A stretch of DNA of 64,000 nucleotides from Ilyomonas sp965199905 (GCA_965199905.1 OZ241366.1:1364001-1428000), one strand, 5' to 3'; positions 9,292 through 18,974 are shown, numbered from the stretch's first letter. Made by a program: numbers and translations. Notes: a model not told the origin generated them from the letters alone.

Positions 9292-9489
9292 TTAATTTAT
9301 TTTAAAGACAAGATCAGCGAAGTCTTTGTCTTCAGTGATTATTAATGATGGTGGAAACAATGACAATGATATAATGCTTTCATCATTTAACGAAGCGAAA
9401 CTTTCACTGATTGATACAACCTGAAAATCAGGATTTCGTAATTGACACACAAAATAATAACCTATGCTTTCATCAACAATTATATTCAT
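9292..9489 (-). CDS. DUF5615 PIN-like toxin, short C-terminally truncated form
   Basis: 65 residues starting NIIVDESIG, with the family ITEDKDFADLVF motif near the end. The frame stops six bases-worth of residues later (KIN), whereas DUF5615 proteins usually run on for another strand and helix to roughly 100-120 residues. The two acidic clusters (D6E7 and the EDKDF region) that should form the PIN-like active site are present. The ATG overlaps the antitoxin TGA (ATGA), the usual type II toxin-antitoxin arrangement. It may be inactive; no continuation was found in other frames downstream. Confidence 0.75.
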   Translation of the reverse strand: MNIIVDESIGYYFVCQLRNPDFQVVSISESFASLNDESIISLSLFPPSLIITEDKDFADLVFKIN

Positions 9490-9725
9490 GAAACCCTATC
9501 TTCAATTATACTCTCGTTTGTTAACACAGCAAAACTATATCTGAACACTTTCTGAATGTCATTTATTGTAGGTCCTGGATAAGCTTCGGGCAAATCTTCG
9601 TAAGAGTATCTTTCACTTAATTTTTGCAAGATTAATTCAACAGTGATTCTCGTTCCTTTGATGCATGGTTTACCCATCATGGTATCAGGATTTACAGAGA
9701 TTCTTTCAAAATTCATGTTCAGCAT
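9486..9725 (-). CDS. DUF433 antitoxin
   Basis: 79 residues with the DUF433 pattern: ISVNPDTMMGKPCIKGTRI, then a helix-turn-helix-like ELILQKLSERYSYEDLPEAYPGPT. DUF433 proteins are DNA-binding antitoxins that pair with DUF5615 toxins, and the toxin follows with a 4-bp overlap. Translation may start at 9725 or at the internal ATG at 9716 (MNFERIS). The pair lies just downstream of the symporter gene. Confidence 0.85.
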   Translation of the reverse strand: MLNMNFERISVNPDTMMGKPCIKGTRITVELILQKLSERYSYEDLPEAYPGPTINDIQKVFRYSFAVLTNESIIEDRVS

Positions 9726-9731
9726 TTTAAA

Positions 9732-10964
9732 TTACACATTCTCAATTTCGCCTTCCCATTTACTCACTACGCTTGTTGCCAGCGCATTGCCAAGTACGTT
9801 GGTGGCGGTGCGAAACATATCGCAGAAATGATCTATCGGCAATATTAAGGCAATTCCTTCAGGTGGAATTTTAAACATGGCACAGGTAGCCGTTACTACA
9901 ACCAGCGAAGCTCGTGGCACGCCCGCAATTCCTTTGCTGGTAAGCATAAGAACGAGAAGCATAGTAATTTGTGTGCCGGTATCGAGAGGTACTTTATAGG
10001 CTTGCGCAATGGCAAGCGAGGCAAACGTCATGTACATCATGCTGCCATCGAGATTGAAAGAATATCCAAGCGGTAAAACGAATGACACAATTTTATTGGG
10101 GCAGCCAAAACGTTCCAGCTCTTCGGTAAGTTTTGGAAATACAGCTTCGCTGCTTGTGGTGCTAAAGGCAATGATAAGCGGCTGTATAATACGAGTTAAG
10201 AGAACGCCGGTTCGCCTTTTCAAAATGATGTAGCCGACAGTGATCAAAACGACCCACAGCAAGGCAATTCCTGCAATGAAATAAATGAAATAATGAGCGT
10301 AGAAAATAAAGATAGCCGGACCCTTTGTAGCAATTACAGCAGCGATGGCGCCAAACACACCGAGCGGTGCAAAGTTCATTACATAGCCAACCATTTTTAA
10401 AATCACATGGGCAACCGCATCCAGAGCTTTGACAACGATTTTTCCTTTTTCACCAAGAGCTGCCGTAGCAATACCAAAGAAAACAGAGAACACAACGATC
10501 TGCAGAATCTGGTTATCAGCCATGGCATTGATAACACTTTTTGGGAAGACGTGATCGACAAATGCGGCGAGGCTAAAAGCCGTTGTTTTGTCAACTAAAT
10601 CGGCGGCGCCTTTGGTATCTGCATTTGATAAATCGATGCCTTCGCCGGGTTTAAAAAAGTTGACGAGAACCAAACCAAGTAACAAACTGACTAACGACGC
10701 AGAAACGAACCACAGCAAAGCTTTGCCACCAACGCGACCTACTGTTTTTAGATCGCCAAGTTTGGCAATGCCTACCACTAAAGTGCTGAATACAAGTGGC
10801 GCAATAATCATCTGCACAAGGTTGAGAAACAGCCTGGTAAGCAATTGCAGATTGCCGGCTATAGTTTGCGCAAAAGCCGGTGATGCCATTGTAAAAATGG
10901 AGTAGCCAAGCGCGATGCCGAGAAGCATGGCAATAATAATAGATATCGTTAGTTTGTTCTTCAT
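9732..10964 (-). CDS. Dicarboxylate/amino acid:cation symporter (DAACS family)
   Basis: 410 residues with eight membrane segments and two hairpins. Family motifs are MIIAPLVFSTLVVGI, the serine-rich hairpin AFSTTSSEAVFPK, and GYSFNLDGSMMYM with the Na+/substrate residues; PIDHFCDMFRTATNVLGN is at the C-terminal substrate site. It imports C4-dicarboxylates or acidic amino acids with Na+ or H+. The Arg in MFRTATNV favours an acidic side chain. Repeat copy R1 sits 30 bp upstream of the start. Confidence 0.92.
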   Translation of the reverse strand: MKNKLTISIIIAMLLGIALGYSIFTMASPAFAQTIAGNLQLLTRLFLNLVQMIIAPLVFSTLVVGIAKLGDLKTVGRVGGKALLWFVSASLVSLLLGLVLVNFFKPGEGIDLSNADTKGAADLVDKTTAFSLAAFVDHVFPKSVINAMADNQILQIVVFSVFFGIATAALGEKGKIVVKALDAVAHVILKMVGYVMNFAPLGVFGAIAAVIATKGPAIFIFYAHYFIYFIAGIALLWVVLITVGYIILKRRTGVLLTRIIQPLIIAFSTTSSEAVFPKLTEELERFGCPNKIVSFVLPLGYSFNLDGSMMYMTFASLAIAQAYKVPLDTGTQITMLLVLMLTSKGIAGVPRASLVVVTATCAMFKIPPEGIALILPIDHFCDMFRTATNVLGNALATSVVSKWEGEIENV

Positions 10965-10994
10965 GGTTATAAATCGTGAGACGGATAATGTTGC

Positions 10995-11068
10995 CCCATC
11001 ATTGCCCTGAACGCTGATGTGAGTGACACAACTGTCGATGACAAAAGCGGCTGACGATGGCTACCAAA
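10995..11068 (+). repeat. Dispersed intergenic repeat, copy R1 (short-hairpin variant)
   Basis: Contains ATCATTGCCCTGAAC, then CAACTGTCGATGACAAAAGC and GACGATGGCTACCAAA, which align to the family consensus. The central hairpin is reduced to TGTG-AGTGA-CACA. The downstream CAGCGTGTGAT (11086 region) also occurs beside copy R6. It lies between the symporter start and the patatin gene end. Confidence 0.85.
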
Positions 11069-11142
11069 TCATCTTACTACAACCTCAGCGTGTGATGCAT
11101 AGTGGCGCGCAATATAAATGAAAAGAGACAGGTATTGAATGG

Positions 11143-13374
11143 TTATTCTGTGCCGTTGTATAACGCAACCATTTTGCTGAATGCTTCTTTATTGATGGTA
11201 CTGTTGAGTGATGTAAGAATATCCTTTTTTTCGGAGGCGGTAAGGTGAAAAGATATGGTTGCTGTTTGCTCTTTTTTAGAAGGAATGTATTGGAACGATA
11301 ACCGATAAAGATTAGGTCCGTAGCTGTCGGATAAATAATCGAGTTGGTTAAGCTGAAAATAAGTTTGCAGGCGAAACCAGTTTGCCTGCAACACCAAGAA
11401 AGGCTTGGTTAAAAAGCCAAGAACATTGTCAGTTTCAAGCGGACGATCCCAATCGCCTGCCTGCCGGTCGCGTATTTGAATGATGACAACTTTGCCGGTA
11501 TTTTTTTGCAACCAGTCTTTATAAGTATTGATAAAACGGAAAGTGCTTTCCTGCCCGAAATTATCGCGCAAACCTGCATCTAAAACGTCAATAACGGGAT
11601 CGCTTGGCAGCCACACATTGGGGAGCACGTAAGGAAAGGTTGCGTTCATGCGAAGGGCAGAAAGCACGCTTACATTTTGCGCATTTTGATTGTGAAAAAA
11701 CGAAACAAAATCTACCGCATCCGTTTCTTTTGTTGGTATGCGCGTAGTGTCAAATCCAGCCTGCATCAGCCACCGTTTTGGACTTGGACTGATGATAAGC
11801 TGCCTGCCGTCGCGGCTGATAACCGCGTTCCAGATGAGGCTGGGAATCTGCGCTTCCTCTTCCGCATATTTATAATCGCCTATCTTTTTATTTAAAATGC
11901 CGTGCGTATTAAAATCGAGCTTTTGTTCCCATGCATACGCACGGTCTTTTACATACGAGTACCCGTTTTGTTTGAAGCGGCTTGCAGGTCCCATTACATC
12001 GCGCGTAATCATGGATGAAAACAAAGGATTCAACAGGTCGCGGGAAATATTGTTGGCATATTTTGCATCCTGCAGGTTGATATTTTTCCCTTTCACTTTC
12101 TCATAATATAAACCTCGGAAATAAGTAGCTCCCATCATGCCGCCGGAAGCTCCGTTGATGAGCATTGTGTGCGGCATTAGGCCACCTTTTGTCAGGCTAT
12201 CCAAATGTTGCAGAATGTTCATAACGAAGGCTGAGCTGCGATTGCCGCCGCCACTGACATCGAGAAGAAACATGACCGGTTTTTCTTCCTTTTGCTTCTT
12301 TTTCCATTTGTTCAACGTCAGCAGAAAACTGTCCTTATCAGCCTGTACGTTTTGCGGCGACGCAATAGAATCTAAACCTTGTTGTGTGTAGCGGGAAGGA
12401 AGGATTTTACTATCATAATTTAATCCATACGCACGGTTGCGGAAGTCGATAACATGAATATTATTAAGCCAGTTGATGACCACATAAACCAATATCAATA
12501 TCGGGATGCTCCATGTTTTAAAAAAAAGAGAAAAAGCGCCTGCAATACCTATAAGAATGGCAAAGAAAATGGTGGCGCTGGCGGCAGCGGGAATCTGGAA
12601 AACCGTGCTATCACTGAGATAGCCGACTGAAATCAAAAAGATAAAAGCTATAAGAACAGCTAACACGGCAGCGAGGTGATGACGCTTAAAAATGGTTTGC
12701 AACAGTTCATCGCTGTAGTGGCGAACATCGCGCGGCTTTCGCAAGCCGAGATTGGCGCTAAAAAATAAATCGACGCGGATTTCACCTTTGTAAACAGGCA
12801 GCGGATTTTTATGAATAGCCGCTGTATAGTTCTCATTCGCACGGCTGATCAATGCCTTCATTCGACGATAAATGGTTTTGTCAGCTCCATAAAAATAAAA
12901 GAAAGCAATCAGTACAGCGATAATGAAACCAAGTAAAAAACTTCCGTTTAATAGTAAAGCCTGCCCTGTCGTTAATAACTCTTCATACAGGTCGTACTGA
13001 ATGGCATTTACAAAGTAAAAAATAAGGAAAAGAACAGGCAGTATTGCATTATTGATACAATACTTTAAAAAGGGTTGTGAAGTAGTAGCCAGAAAACGGA
13101 TGTGTTTGGTATGAAGAATGAAAGTTGATATATTCCAGCTCATCACAAATACACCTATTGCAAACCCAACGAACCCTGTGCTGAGCGGTGTAACATTACC
13201 CCAATATTCAGGCGCGAGAAACAAAGTTTCGGCGCCATAAAACTGGAGAAAATGACCGGATACGGTGGCAAATAATATGATCCAAAACATCAGCAGCAAC
13301 TGGTACCTGCGGAAGTGCAGAAAGAAAAGCTGTACCGGCAGAGAGTAAAAAAATCCCGCCCAAATTTTCTTCAT
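11143..13374 (-). CDS. Membrane-anchored patatin-like phospholipase
   Basis: 743 residues. The N-terminal half has several hydrophobic segments (about residues 15-110, 125-165, 235-310). The C-terminal half is a patatin domain with the oxyanion-hole glycine cluster SGGGNRS, the nucleophile elbow GASGG (about residue 407), and the dyad Asp in DAGLRDNFG. This predicts a serine lipid acyl hydrolase attached to the inner membrane, possibly acting in phospholipid turnover. A similar layout is known in Bacteroidota proteins of unknown role. The neighbouring genes are also minus strand, without tight coupling. Confidence 0.85.
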   Translation of the reverse strand: MKKIWAGFFYSLPVQLFFLHFRRYQLLLMFWIILFATVSGHFLQFYGAETLFLAPEYWGNVTPLSTGFVGFAIGVFVMSWNISTFILHTKHIRFLATTSQPFLKYCINNAILPVLFLIFYFVNAIQYDLYEELLTTGQALLLNGSFLLGFIIAVLIAFFYFYGADKTIYRRMKALISRANENYTAAIHKNPLPVYKGEIRVDLFFSANLGLRKPRDVRHYSDELLQTIFKRHHLAAVLAVLIAFIFLISVGYLSDSTVFQIPAAASATIFFAILIGIAGAFSLFFKTWSIPILILVYVVINWLNNIHVIDFRNRAYGLNYDSKILPSRYTQQGLDSIASPQNVQADKDSFLLTLNKWKKKQKEEKPVMFLLDVSGGGNRSSAFVMNILQHLDSLTKGGLMPHTMLINGASGGMMGATYFRGLYYEKVKGKNINLQDAKYANNISRDLLNPLFSSMITRDVMGPASRFKQNGYSYVKDRAYAWEQKLDFNTHGILNKKIGDYKYAEEEAQIPSLIWNAVISRDGRQLIISPSPKRWLMQAGFDTTRIPTKETDAVDFVSFFHNQNAQNVSVLSALRMNATFPYVLPNVWLPSDPVIDVLDAGLRDNFGQESTFRFINTYKDWLQKNTGKVVIIQIRDRQAGDWDRPLETDNVLGFLTKPFLVLQANWFRLQTYFQLNQLDYLSDSYGPNLYRLSFQYIPSKKEQTATISFHLTASEKKDILTSLNSTINKEAFSKMVALYNGTE

Positions 13375-13448
13375 AAGATGTTGATGCTTTTGGTATCGTT
13401 GCTTACTTGCAAGCTGCTGTTATTTGCCAATCGTTTTCGTGTTCTTTG

Positions 13449-13808
13449 TTAGCTTTCTTTTCGTTTTCTTCTGTCACCAATCAGCAGTTCGATAAAGTAA
13501 GTAACAACAGAAACCATTATACCAAACCAGAAGGCTGACCACCAGTTTTGCACCGTAAAACCGGTTACTAATTGCGATGCAAATTTTATAATCAGCGTAT
13601 TGATAACGAGAAGAAACAAGCCCAATGTAAATACCGTGACTGGTATGGTTAGCCACACAAGCACAGGCTTTATAAAAGTATTCAGCAATGCCAGTACAAG
13701 TGCCAGTATAATAGCCGTCAGTCCGCCGTTGATGCTAACACCCGGAATGAGATTGGCAGCAATAATAGCTGCCAACGCGGTTACCAATATTTTCCAGATA
13801 AACTTCAT
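13449..13808 (-). CDS. Small four-helix membrane protein (phage holin superfamily IV-like)
   Basis: 119 residues with about four hydrophobic segments. Motifs are typical of the mycobacterial-type '4 TM phage holin' family: IPGVSINGG, LALLNTFIKPVL, LTIPVTVFTLGLFLLVIN and SAFWFGIMVSVV. Despite the name, these are ordinary chromosomal membrane proteins in most bacteria; there are no phage genes nearby. Its start is 4 bp after the stop of the M16 gene, so the two form an operon. Confidence 0.88.
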   Translation of the reverse strand: MKFIWKILVTALAAIIAANLIPGVSINGGLTAIILALVLALLNTFIKPVLVWLTIPVTVFTLGLFLLVINTLIIKFASQLVTGFTVQNWWSAFWFGIMVSVVTYFIELLIGDRRKRKES

Positions 13809-13812
13809 GAAA

Positions 13813-15099
13813 CTAAATTACGGTTAGCTGATAAAAATCATCCGGCTGCAAATACGTATTCGCGAGCGCCTGTAGCTCACCGGCAGAAATATGCCTGATG
13901 ATATCCAGCGTTTTATCAAAATAGTCTTCGCCAAGATTTTGCATAATGTAAGTCTTCCACCGATTAATAATCTGGAATGGACCATCAATATGCCCAAGTA
14001 TGGTACCAATCATATAATTGCGAACCAAATCAAGCTCTTCCTTATCTACCGGCTCATTGCGAAGCTTTTTCATTTCATAAATCACTTCTTTTATGGTGGC
14101 TTCCGCTACATCTCTGCTTACTTCAGAACTAATGGACAAAGCAGATGTTTGCACATGGTTTTCGAGAAAGCTATGAATGCCATACGTGTAGCCTTTGTCC
14201 TCGCGGATATTGCTCATTAATCTTGACCCGAAATAACCACCGAAAATATTATTCAGTATCTGCATTTTAGGAAAGTCTGCATGCTGCCGGTTTGGGAATG
14301 GTCGCGCCAGACGAATAGCCGCCTGCACGCCTTTATTATCATTATTGATGTTGAATATTTTTTGTTCGGCAGGTAAAATCTGGTGCTTTACCTGCGGCAA
14401 CGGCTTGCCATTAAAAGGAAGCGAGCCAAAGGTTTTATTTAAAAGCTCAGCCATATTTGCCGGCAGCTTTCCGGCAATAAAAATGAGGCATTTACCTTCC
14501 GTATAAAATTGCTTGTAGAAAGACAATAACTGTTCGCGTTGCAAATCATCATAAGCCGCAGCACTTGTGTACGTGCCGTATGGATGAGCAAAGCCAAACA
14601 GTTTTTCATCTATCAAACGGTTGGCAACAAAATCACATTTTTTCAGGCTTACCTGTAATCGTTGCTTTTGGTTTTGTTTATAAATATCAAGCTCTTCTTC
14701 AGGAAAAATACTTTCTGTCAGCAACTCTCCTACTATCGGCAACAAGTCCTGAATATGTTTGCTTAAACAATGCAAGGTGAGCGTCGCTGTTTCATTGCCG
14801 CAAGTGCGGTTAAAGTGCGCACCATAAAAATCAATCTGCTCATTAATATCAAACGCACTGCGCTGTCTGGTGCCATTTTTTATTAAAAAATTTGTAGTGG
14901 CAGCTACAATGTTTTGTTGTTCATACCAATTGCCGGCAAAGAACACAAGTTCCATCTGCATCACTTCCTGTTCGCCAGCCTGTATGGCATATACCGGTGT
15001 CTTATTATCCAGCTCGTAATATTCGTAAGGCTTCAGCTTCACATCAAACTCTACCGGTTGATGAATACGTGGCGCCACTTTCCTGTTTAATACCTCCAT
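13813..15099 (-). CDS. M16 family peptidase-like protein lacking the HxxEH zinc motif
   Basis: About 428 residues with the two-domain M16 layout. The position of the inverted zinc motif is occupied by NIVAATTNFLIKNGT, so the His/Glu ligands are missing. The C-terminal domain keeps the substrate-clamp signature REDKGYTYG. It therefore looks like the non-catalytic subunit of an M16 heterodimer, which normally pairs with an active HxxEH partner; none is in the window. The ATG at 15099 (MEVLNRKV) is preferred over 15132 because the TACTTTTG -7 box lies at 15123-15116. Confidence 0.85.
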   Translation of the reverse strand: MEVLNRKVAPRIHQPVEFDVKLKPYEYYELDNKTPVYAIQAGEQEVMQMELVFFAGNWYEQQNIVAATTNFLIKNGTRQRSAFDINEQIDFYGAHFNRTCGNETATLTLHCLSKHIQDLLPIVGELLTESIFPEEELDIYKQNQKQRLQVSLKKCDFVANRLIDEKLFGFAHPYGTYTSAAAYDDLQREQLLSFYKQFYTEGKCLIFIAGKLPANMAELLNKTFGSLPFNGKPLPQVKHQILPAEQKIFNINNDNKGVQAAIRLARPFPNRQHADFPKMQILNNIFGGYFGSRLMSNIREDKGYTYGIHSFLENHVQTSALSISSEVSRDVAEATIKEVIYEMKKLRNEPVDKEELDLVRNYMIGTILGHIDGPFQIINRWKTYIMQNLGEDYFDKTLDIIRHISAGELQALANTYLQPDDFYQLTVI

Positions 15100-15257
15100 A
15101 AAAAATATAAGGCTGCAAAAGTAAAGATTCACAGCCGATACTTATTTCCCCTTATGATGTTTGAAAAGATGCCCGGAATAATTTATCAAACAATTTTATA
15201 AACCTCGCTTTCTTGTTACTTACAGCGTATCATTTTGAAATGAAATAGAAAATACAG

Positions 15258-15368
15258 TTTTATGTAACCATCGTCCGGTTCTTTTGTGATAGACAGTTGT
15301 TGCCATTCCTGCTGCTTTAGCACGCAGGAATGCTCCCATCAAGCTTCCGGGCAATGATTGAACTTTTT
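15258..15368 (-). repeat. Dispersed intergenic repeat, copy R2 (reversed-loop variant)
   Basis: On the minus strand it reads TTCAATCATTGCCCGG through to GACGATGGTTACATAAAA. The central stem is CATTCCTGC/GCAGGAATG (15304-15312 with 15324-15332) around an 11-nt loop. Relative to the flanks, the loop is the reverse complement of that in R3, R5, R8 and R9. The rest of the 15133-15647 spacer shows no gene. Confidence 0.9.
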
Positions 15369-15599
15369 CCTGCCATGTAAAATGAAGAATCTATCCGTAA
15401 GCAATAATCGGCAACTCAATAAGTTTTCTTTCTATCAGATGTATCAACTCAACAGAATTAAAATTAACTTTTAGCAAAGCCGGCAGGTTTCAGACAAATT
15501 ATCAGTTTTAAACAAAAACCATAATGTTTTGAATTAGAATCTGCAGGTTTCGAATGAAAAGCTCATGGTTGTCTTCTTCTTCTTAAAGTAACAAGCCAA

Positions 15600-15630
15600 A
15601 AAAGCGCGGCAGTATCAATGCCGCGCTTTT
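15600..15630 (-). terminator. Intrinsic terminator of the lipoprotein gene
   Basis: Stem AAAGCGCGGC (15601-15610) pairs with GCCGCGCTTT (15620-15629) around a 9-nt loop. On the minus strand it is followed by a run of T (CTTTTTTGG). It lies 18 bp past the stop of the lipoprotein gene. Confidence 0.85.
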
Positions 15631-15647
15631 GAAATCTATCAACTGAC

Positions 15648-16286
15648 TTAATTGTTTTTAATTTGAATTGTAACTCTTTTTTCCGCCACAGCATCACCAC
15701 CAAAATAAGGCAGCAACTTATAATTTCCCGCCGAAGCAGTTTTGCTCGTGCGCAGCAACGAAGTTGTAGTTCCATTCAAAGTAAAATCATAATGATCGCC
15801 CATTACTTCAATTTTATAGTTAATTGCCTTACCCAATGGCACCGAACCAATCTGCACAATGGTTGAGTCGCCATTGTTAGTTGCGTAAGCGGCAATCTGC
15901 AATTCGTTATTAAACCAGCGCCAGCCAAAACGTGCGCTAAAATCGCGGTGACTTTTGCCATTATCAGCAAATCCATACAATGTATTTTGGTCATACTTCG
16001 TTTTCGGATCGGTAAAATTGTAAATGGCAGAACTGTCGAAAATAGCACTGAATGAAAGAACTTTCCCGGTAAAAAGAGGAAAATGCTTTCCGTTCGCGTA
16101 ATGATGTCCCGGCTCGATAACGTAAGTTTTATAAGCCGCTTTTGCATCAGAAAAGTCTCCTGTTTGCATGGATTGAGCGGATAAATCTTCGCTTCCCGAA
16201 ACCGCGACGGCTTCTTTGGAGCAACTGTTAAATGCAAACGATAAAATCAAAAGCAATAAGATCAGATACGATAATTGGTGTTTCAT
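15648..16286 (-). CDS. Lipoprotein of unknown function, beta-sandwich-like
   Basis: About 212 residues. The N-terminus MKHQLSYLILLLLILSFAF leads to a lipobox ending NSC, followed by SKEA, so it is a predicted lipoprotein. The remainder is rich in beta-strand patterns, and its end (LLPYFGGDAVAEKRVTIQI) resembles concanavalin/jelly-roll-like Bacteroidota surface lipoproteins; no enzyme motif is recognised. An upstream in-frame ATG at 16310 is disfavoured because it precedes the signal peptide and lies close to the TACATTTG -7 box at 16320-16313. Confidence 0.72.
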   Translation of the reverse strand: MKHQLSYLILLLLILSFAFNSCSKEAVAVSGSEDLSAQSMQTGDFSDAKAAYKTYVIEPGHHYANGKHFPLFTGKVLSFSAIFDSSAIYNFTDPKTKYDQNTLYGFADNGKSHRDFSARFGWRWFNNELQIAAYATNNGDSTIVQIGSVPLGKAINYKIEVMGDHYDFTLNGTTTSLLRTSKTASAGNYKLLPYFGGDAVAEKRVTIQIKNN

Positions 16287-16535
16287 GGTAATATTAGTTT
16301 TTTTGAACAAAACAAATGTAGCTTATATAAGAAGAGCTGACATATTTCTCTTGTTCAAAAAAGAAATGCCGCAATAAAATAATAATGCAAACCAAGGGAG
16401 TGTTTTGCATTGTTGCAATTTTATTTGATCTGCCTTTTCATGTAGCGTTTGCAAAGTCGCTCGTCTTCTTTTTCAAAGAGAAAATGCAATTAAATGCCTA
16501 CTTTTCGTTTCTCATCCGTTTAACTCAATCAGCTT

Positions 16536-17930
16536 ATGTTTACCATCATCGATGTGCTTATTGCAGTTGCAGGTATTATTGCGGTTCTTCTTGCATGGCT
16601 TTTCACAAAGCAATCAGCGCACAACAGGCTTTGCGCTGTTAACGAAAAACTGGCGCAGCAGGAAGTTCAGTTGGCACAACTTATCTCAACAAGCCATGAA
16701 TTGCGCCAGCAAAAAGAACTTTTACTACAACAATCGGCAAAAACGGAGGGCTTGCTGCAATCAGCCACAGAGCAATGCAATGGTTTAAAAAGATACCAGC
16801 GCGATAACGAGATTCTCAACAGTCAACTGACATTGTATAAAACAAAATTTCACGCCGCAGAAGAGAAACTGGAATTGCAGAAAGCCGAATTAGAAATGAT
16901 TGGAAGCCAGTTTAAACATGAATTTAGAAATCTTGCACAAACTATTTTTGAAGAGAAAACAGAAAAGTTTACGGCTCTTAACGAAGAAAAAATGAGTGCG
17001 ATCATTGCACCTTTAAAGATTCAGTTGGGTGAGTTTAAGCAAAAGGTAGAAGATACATACGATAAGGAAAGCAAAGAGCGCTTTTCGCTTGGCAAAGAAG
17101 TGCAACGCCTGATAGAAATGAGCCAGAAAGTAAGCGATGAAGCCAACAATTTAACCTCGGCTCTAAAAGGCAATGTAAAGATGCAGGGCAACTGGGGCGA
17201 AATGATTTTAGAAAGCCTGCTGGAAAGCAGCGGGCTTGCTAAAGGACGCGAATACCAGGTGCAGCAGTTTATTCGCGACAATGCCGGCAACATCATTAAA
17301 GACGAGAATGGCAAAGGCTTGCAGCCCGATGTTACCATTTATTATCCCGACAACCGGAAGATTATTATTGACAGTAAAGTATCGCTCATTGCGTGGGATG
17401 AATACACTGGCTGCAGCGATGTGGCTGTACAGAAAATTTGTCTCGCCAATCATATCCGTTCGCTTCGTGCTCACATAGATGGATTGAGCCGAAAAGATTA
17501 TCCGCGTTATGCAGCGGCACTTGATTACGTTTTGATGTTTGTGCCGATAGAGCCTGCTTTCCTGGAAGCAGTGAAATGTGATAATTCTCTCTGGAAGTTT
17601 GCTTATGACAAGCGTATCCTGATGGTAAGCCCGACAAATCTTTTCGCTGTTCTCAAAATTGTATCTGATTTATGGAAGGTAGAACTGCAGAATAAACATG
17701 CCATTTCAATAGCCGAACGCGCCGGTGCGTTGTACGATAAATTTGAAGGATTTATTTCAAACTTTGAAGCCGTTGGCAGAAAAATAACGGAAGCCGGATC
17801 TTTATACGAAGAAGCTTTGGGACAACTTAAGAACGGCAAAGGCAACGTGATGAGAAAAATAGAAGAACTTAGAAAAATGGGCGTGGTTACCAAGAAACAA
17901 TTGCCTGAACGGCTTTTGGAAGAAGAATAA
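16536..17930 (+). CDS. rmuC: DNA recombination protein RmuC
   Basis: 464 residues: one N-terminal transmembrane helix (residues 4-24), a long coiled coil (about 30-150), then the RmuC nuclease-like domain with GNWGEMILESLLE, LQPDVTIYYPDNR and IIIDSKVSLIAWDEY. The D...DSK pattern matches the PD-(D/E)XK-like core of the family. RmuC limits inversions at short inverted repeats, which is of interest because this genome carries many hairpin repeats. It appears monocistronic. Confidence 0.95.
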   Translation: MFTIIDVLIAVAGIIAVLLAWLFTKQSAHNRLCAVNEKLAQQEVQLAQLISTSHELRQQKELLLQQSAKTEGLLQSATEQCNGLKRYQRDNEILNSQLTLYKTKFHAAEEKLELQKAELEMIGSQFKHEFRNLAQTIFEEKTEKFTALNEEKMSAIIAPLKIQLGEFKQKVEDTYDKESKERFSLGKEVQRLIEMSQKVSDEANNLTSALKGNVKMQGNWGEMILESLLESSGLAKGREYQVQQFIRDNAGNIIKDENGKGLQPDVTIYYPDNRKIIIDSKVSLIAWDEYTGCSDVAVQKICLANHIRSLRAHIDGLSRKDYPRYAAALDYVLMFVPIEPAFLEAVKCDNSLWKFAYDKRILMVSPTNLFAVLKIVSDLWKVELQNKHAISIAERAGALYDKFEGFISNFEAVGRKITEAGSLYEEALGQLKNGKGNVMRKIEELRKMGVVTKKQLPERLLEEE

Positions 17931-18140
17931 TTGTTTGTGAAATTTACATGCCTTCTTCGCTATTCCGTCGATTTTTTTTTGCGGGAGCAATTGCGATAAG
18001 GTAATATTGCACGTCACCAAAACGAATCGTCTGCAGTTTGAAACCTTCTATGAATAAAACATCAGCCCTCTCAGGCCGGATTTGTTTTCACGTATTGATG
18101 CCATTGAAAACAAGGATTAATAACGGTTAAAAACGATTAC

Positions 18141-18914
18141 ATGTTCGAGAAGACATTTAATCTCAGGTATTTCGAAATGAATAAGTGGGGTGAAGCTTCA
18201 CCATTAACCATAGCAACATTGCTGGAAGAAACTGCTTCCGAGCATTGCAATGTCATCAATCACGGGCTTTTCGATTTATATGCACAGAACATTGGTTGGG
18301 TATTGTTATCCGGCTACATGAACATTTACCGTTATCCTGCTTTTAAAGAAGCCATCACCATTCGTACATGGATGTCGGGCTATACTGCTACGCGTGGGTA
18401 TCGTGAGAACATCATTTTTGATGAAAACAAAAACGTGATCGGGCATTCAAGAGGTTTATGGGTTTTTTTCGATACGGTTAAAAAACGACCGGTCAAAATT
18501 TTTCCCGGCATACTGGAAGGATGGGCACCGCATAACGAAATATGCACCGACTACAATATTGAAAAAAAGCTAAATCATTCAGAGCAAGTGAAATGCGAGA
18601 AGGATTTTGGCATTTACCAATATGATCTGGATGCCAATAATCATGTAAACAATCTCCGCTATCTGCAATGGGCGCTGGAAACGGTTCCTGACAACTACTT
18701 CGACGAAAAACAGCTTTCCATACTTGATGCCCGCTTTATACGCGAAGCGTATTATGGCCAGAGCATTCATTCGATTACGCTGGCTGAAGAAGCAAATAAT
18801 TGTCTTCACCACCGTATTCAGAATGCTACCACCGGAGATTTGTGCGCTGCGGCCAACACAACCTGGCGCGAGCGGGTAGCCGTTCCACAGGTGAAAGTTT
18901 ACCAGTTTGCCTGA
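18141..18914 (+). CDS. Acyl-ACP thioesterase (FatA/FatB-like)
   Basis: 257 residues made of two hotdog domains. The N-terminal domain begins TFNLRYFEMNKWGEASPL with LEETASEHC. The C-terminal domain carries DLDANNHVNNLRYLQW, the Asn/His-containing segment of the acyl-ACP thioesterase active site. It should release free fatty acids from acyl-ACP. TsaE follows 73 bp downstream on the same strand but has its own -7 box, so cotranscription is uncertain. Confidence 0.88.
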   Translation: MFEKTFNLRYFEMNKWGEASPLTIATLLEETASEHCNVINHGLFDLYAQNIGWVLLSGYMNIYRYPAFKEAITIRTWMSGYTATRGYRENIIFDENKNVIGHSRGLWVFFDTVKKRPVKIFPGILEGWAPHNEICTDYNIEKKLNHSEQVKCEKDFGIYQYDLDANNHVNNLRYLQWALETVPDNYFDEKQLSILDARFIREAYYGQSIHSITLAEEANNCLHHRIQNATTGDLCAAANTTWRERVAVPQVKVYQFA

Positions 18915-18974
18915 TTTCGAATAGCTCAAACTTTTATCATTGCATCGCAAATAGCATAGCTTTAATTGACGTTG

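Noticed and set aside
13449..13808. 'Phage holin' as sign of a prophage
   Set aside because: The family is a common chromosomal membrane protein; no phage structural, integrase or lysis genes surround it.
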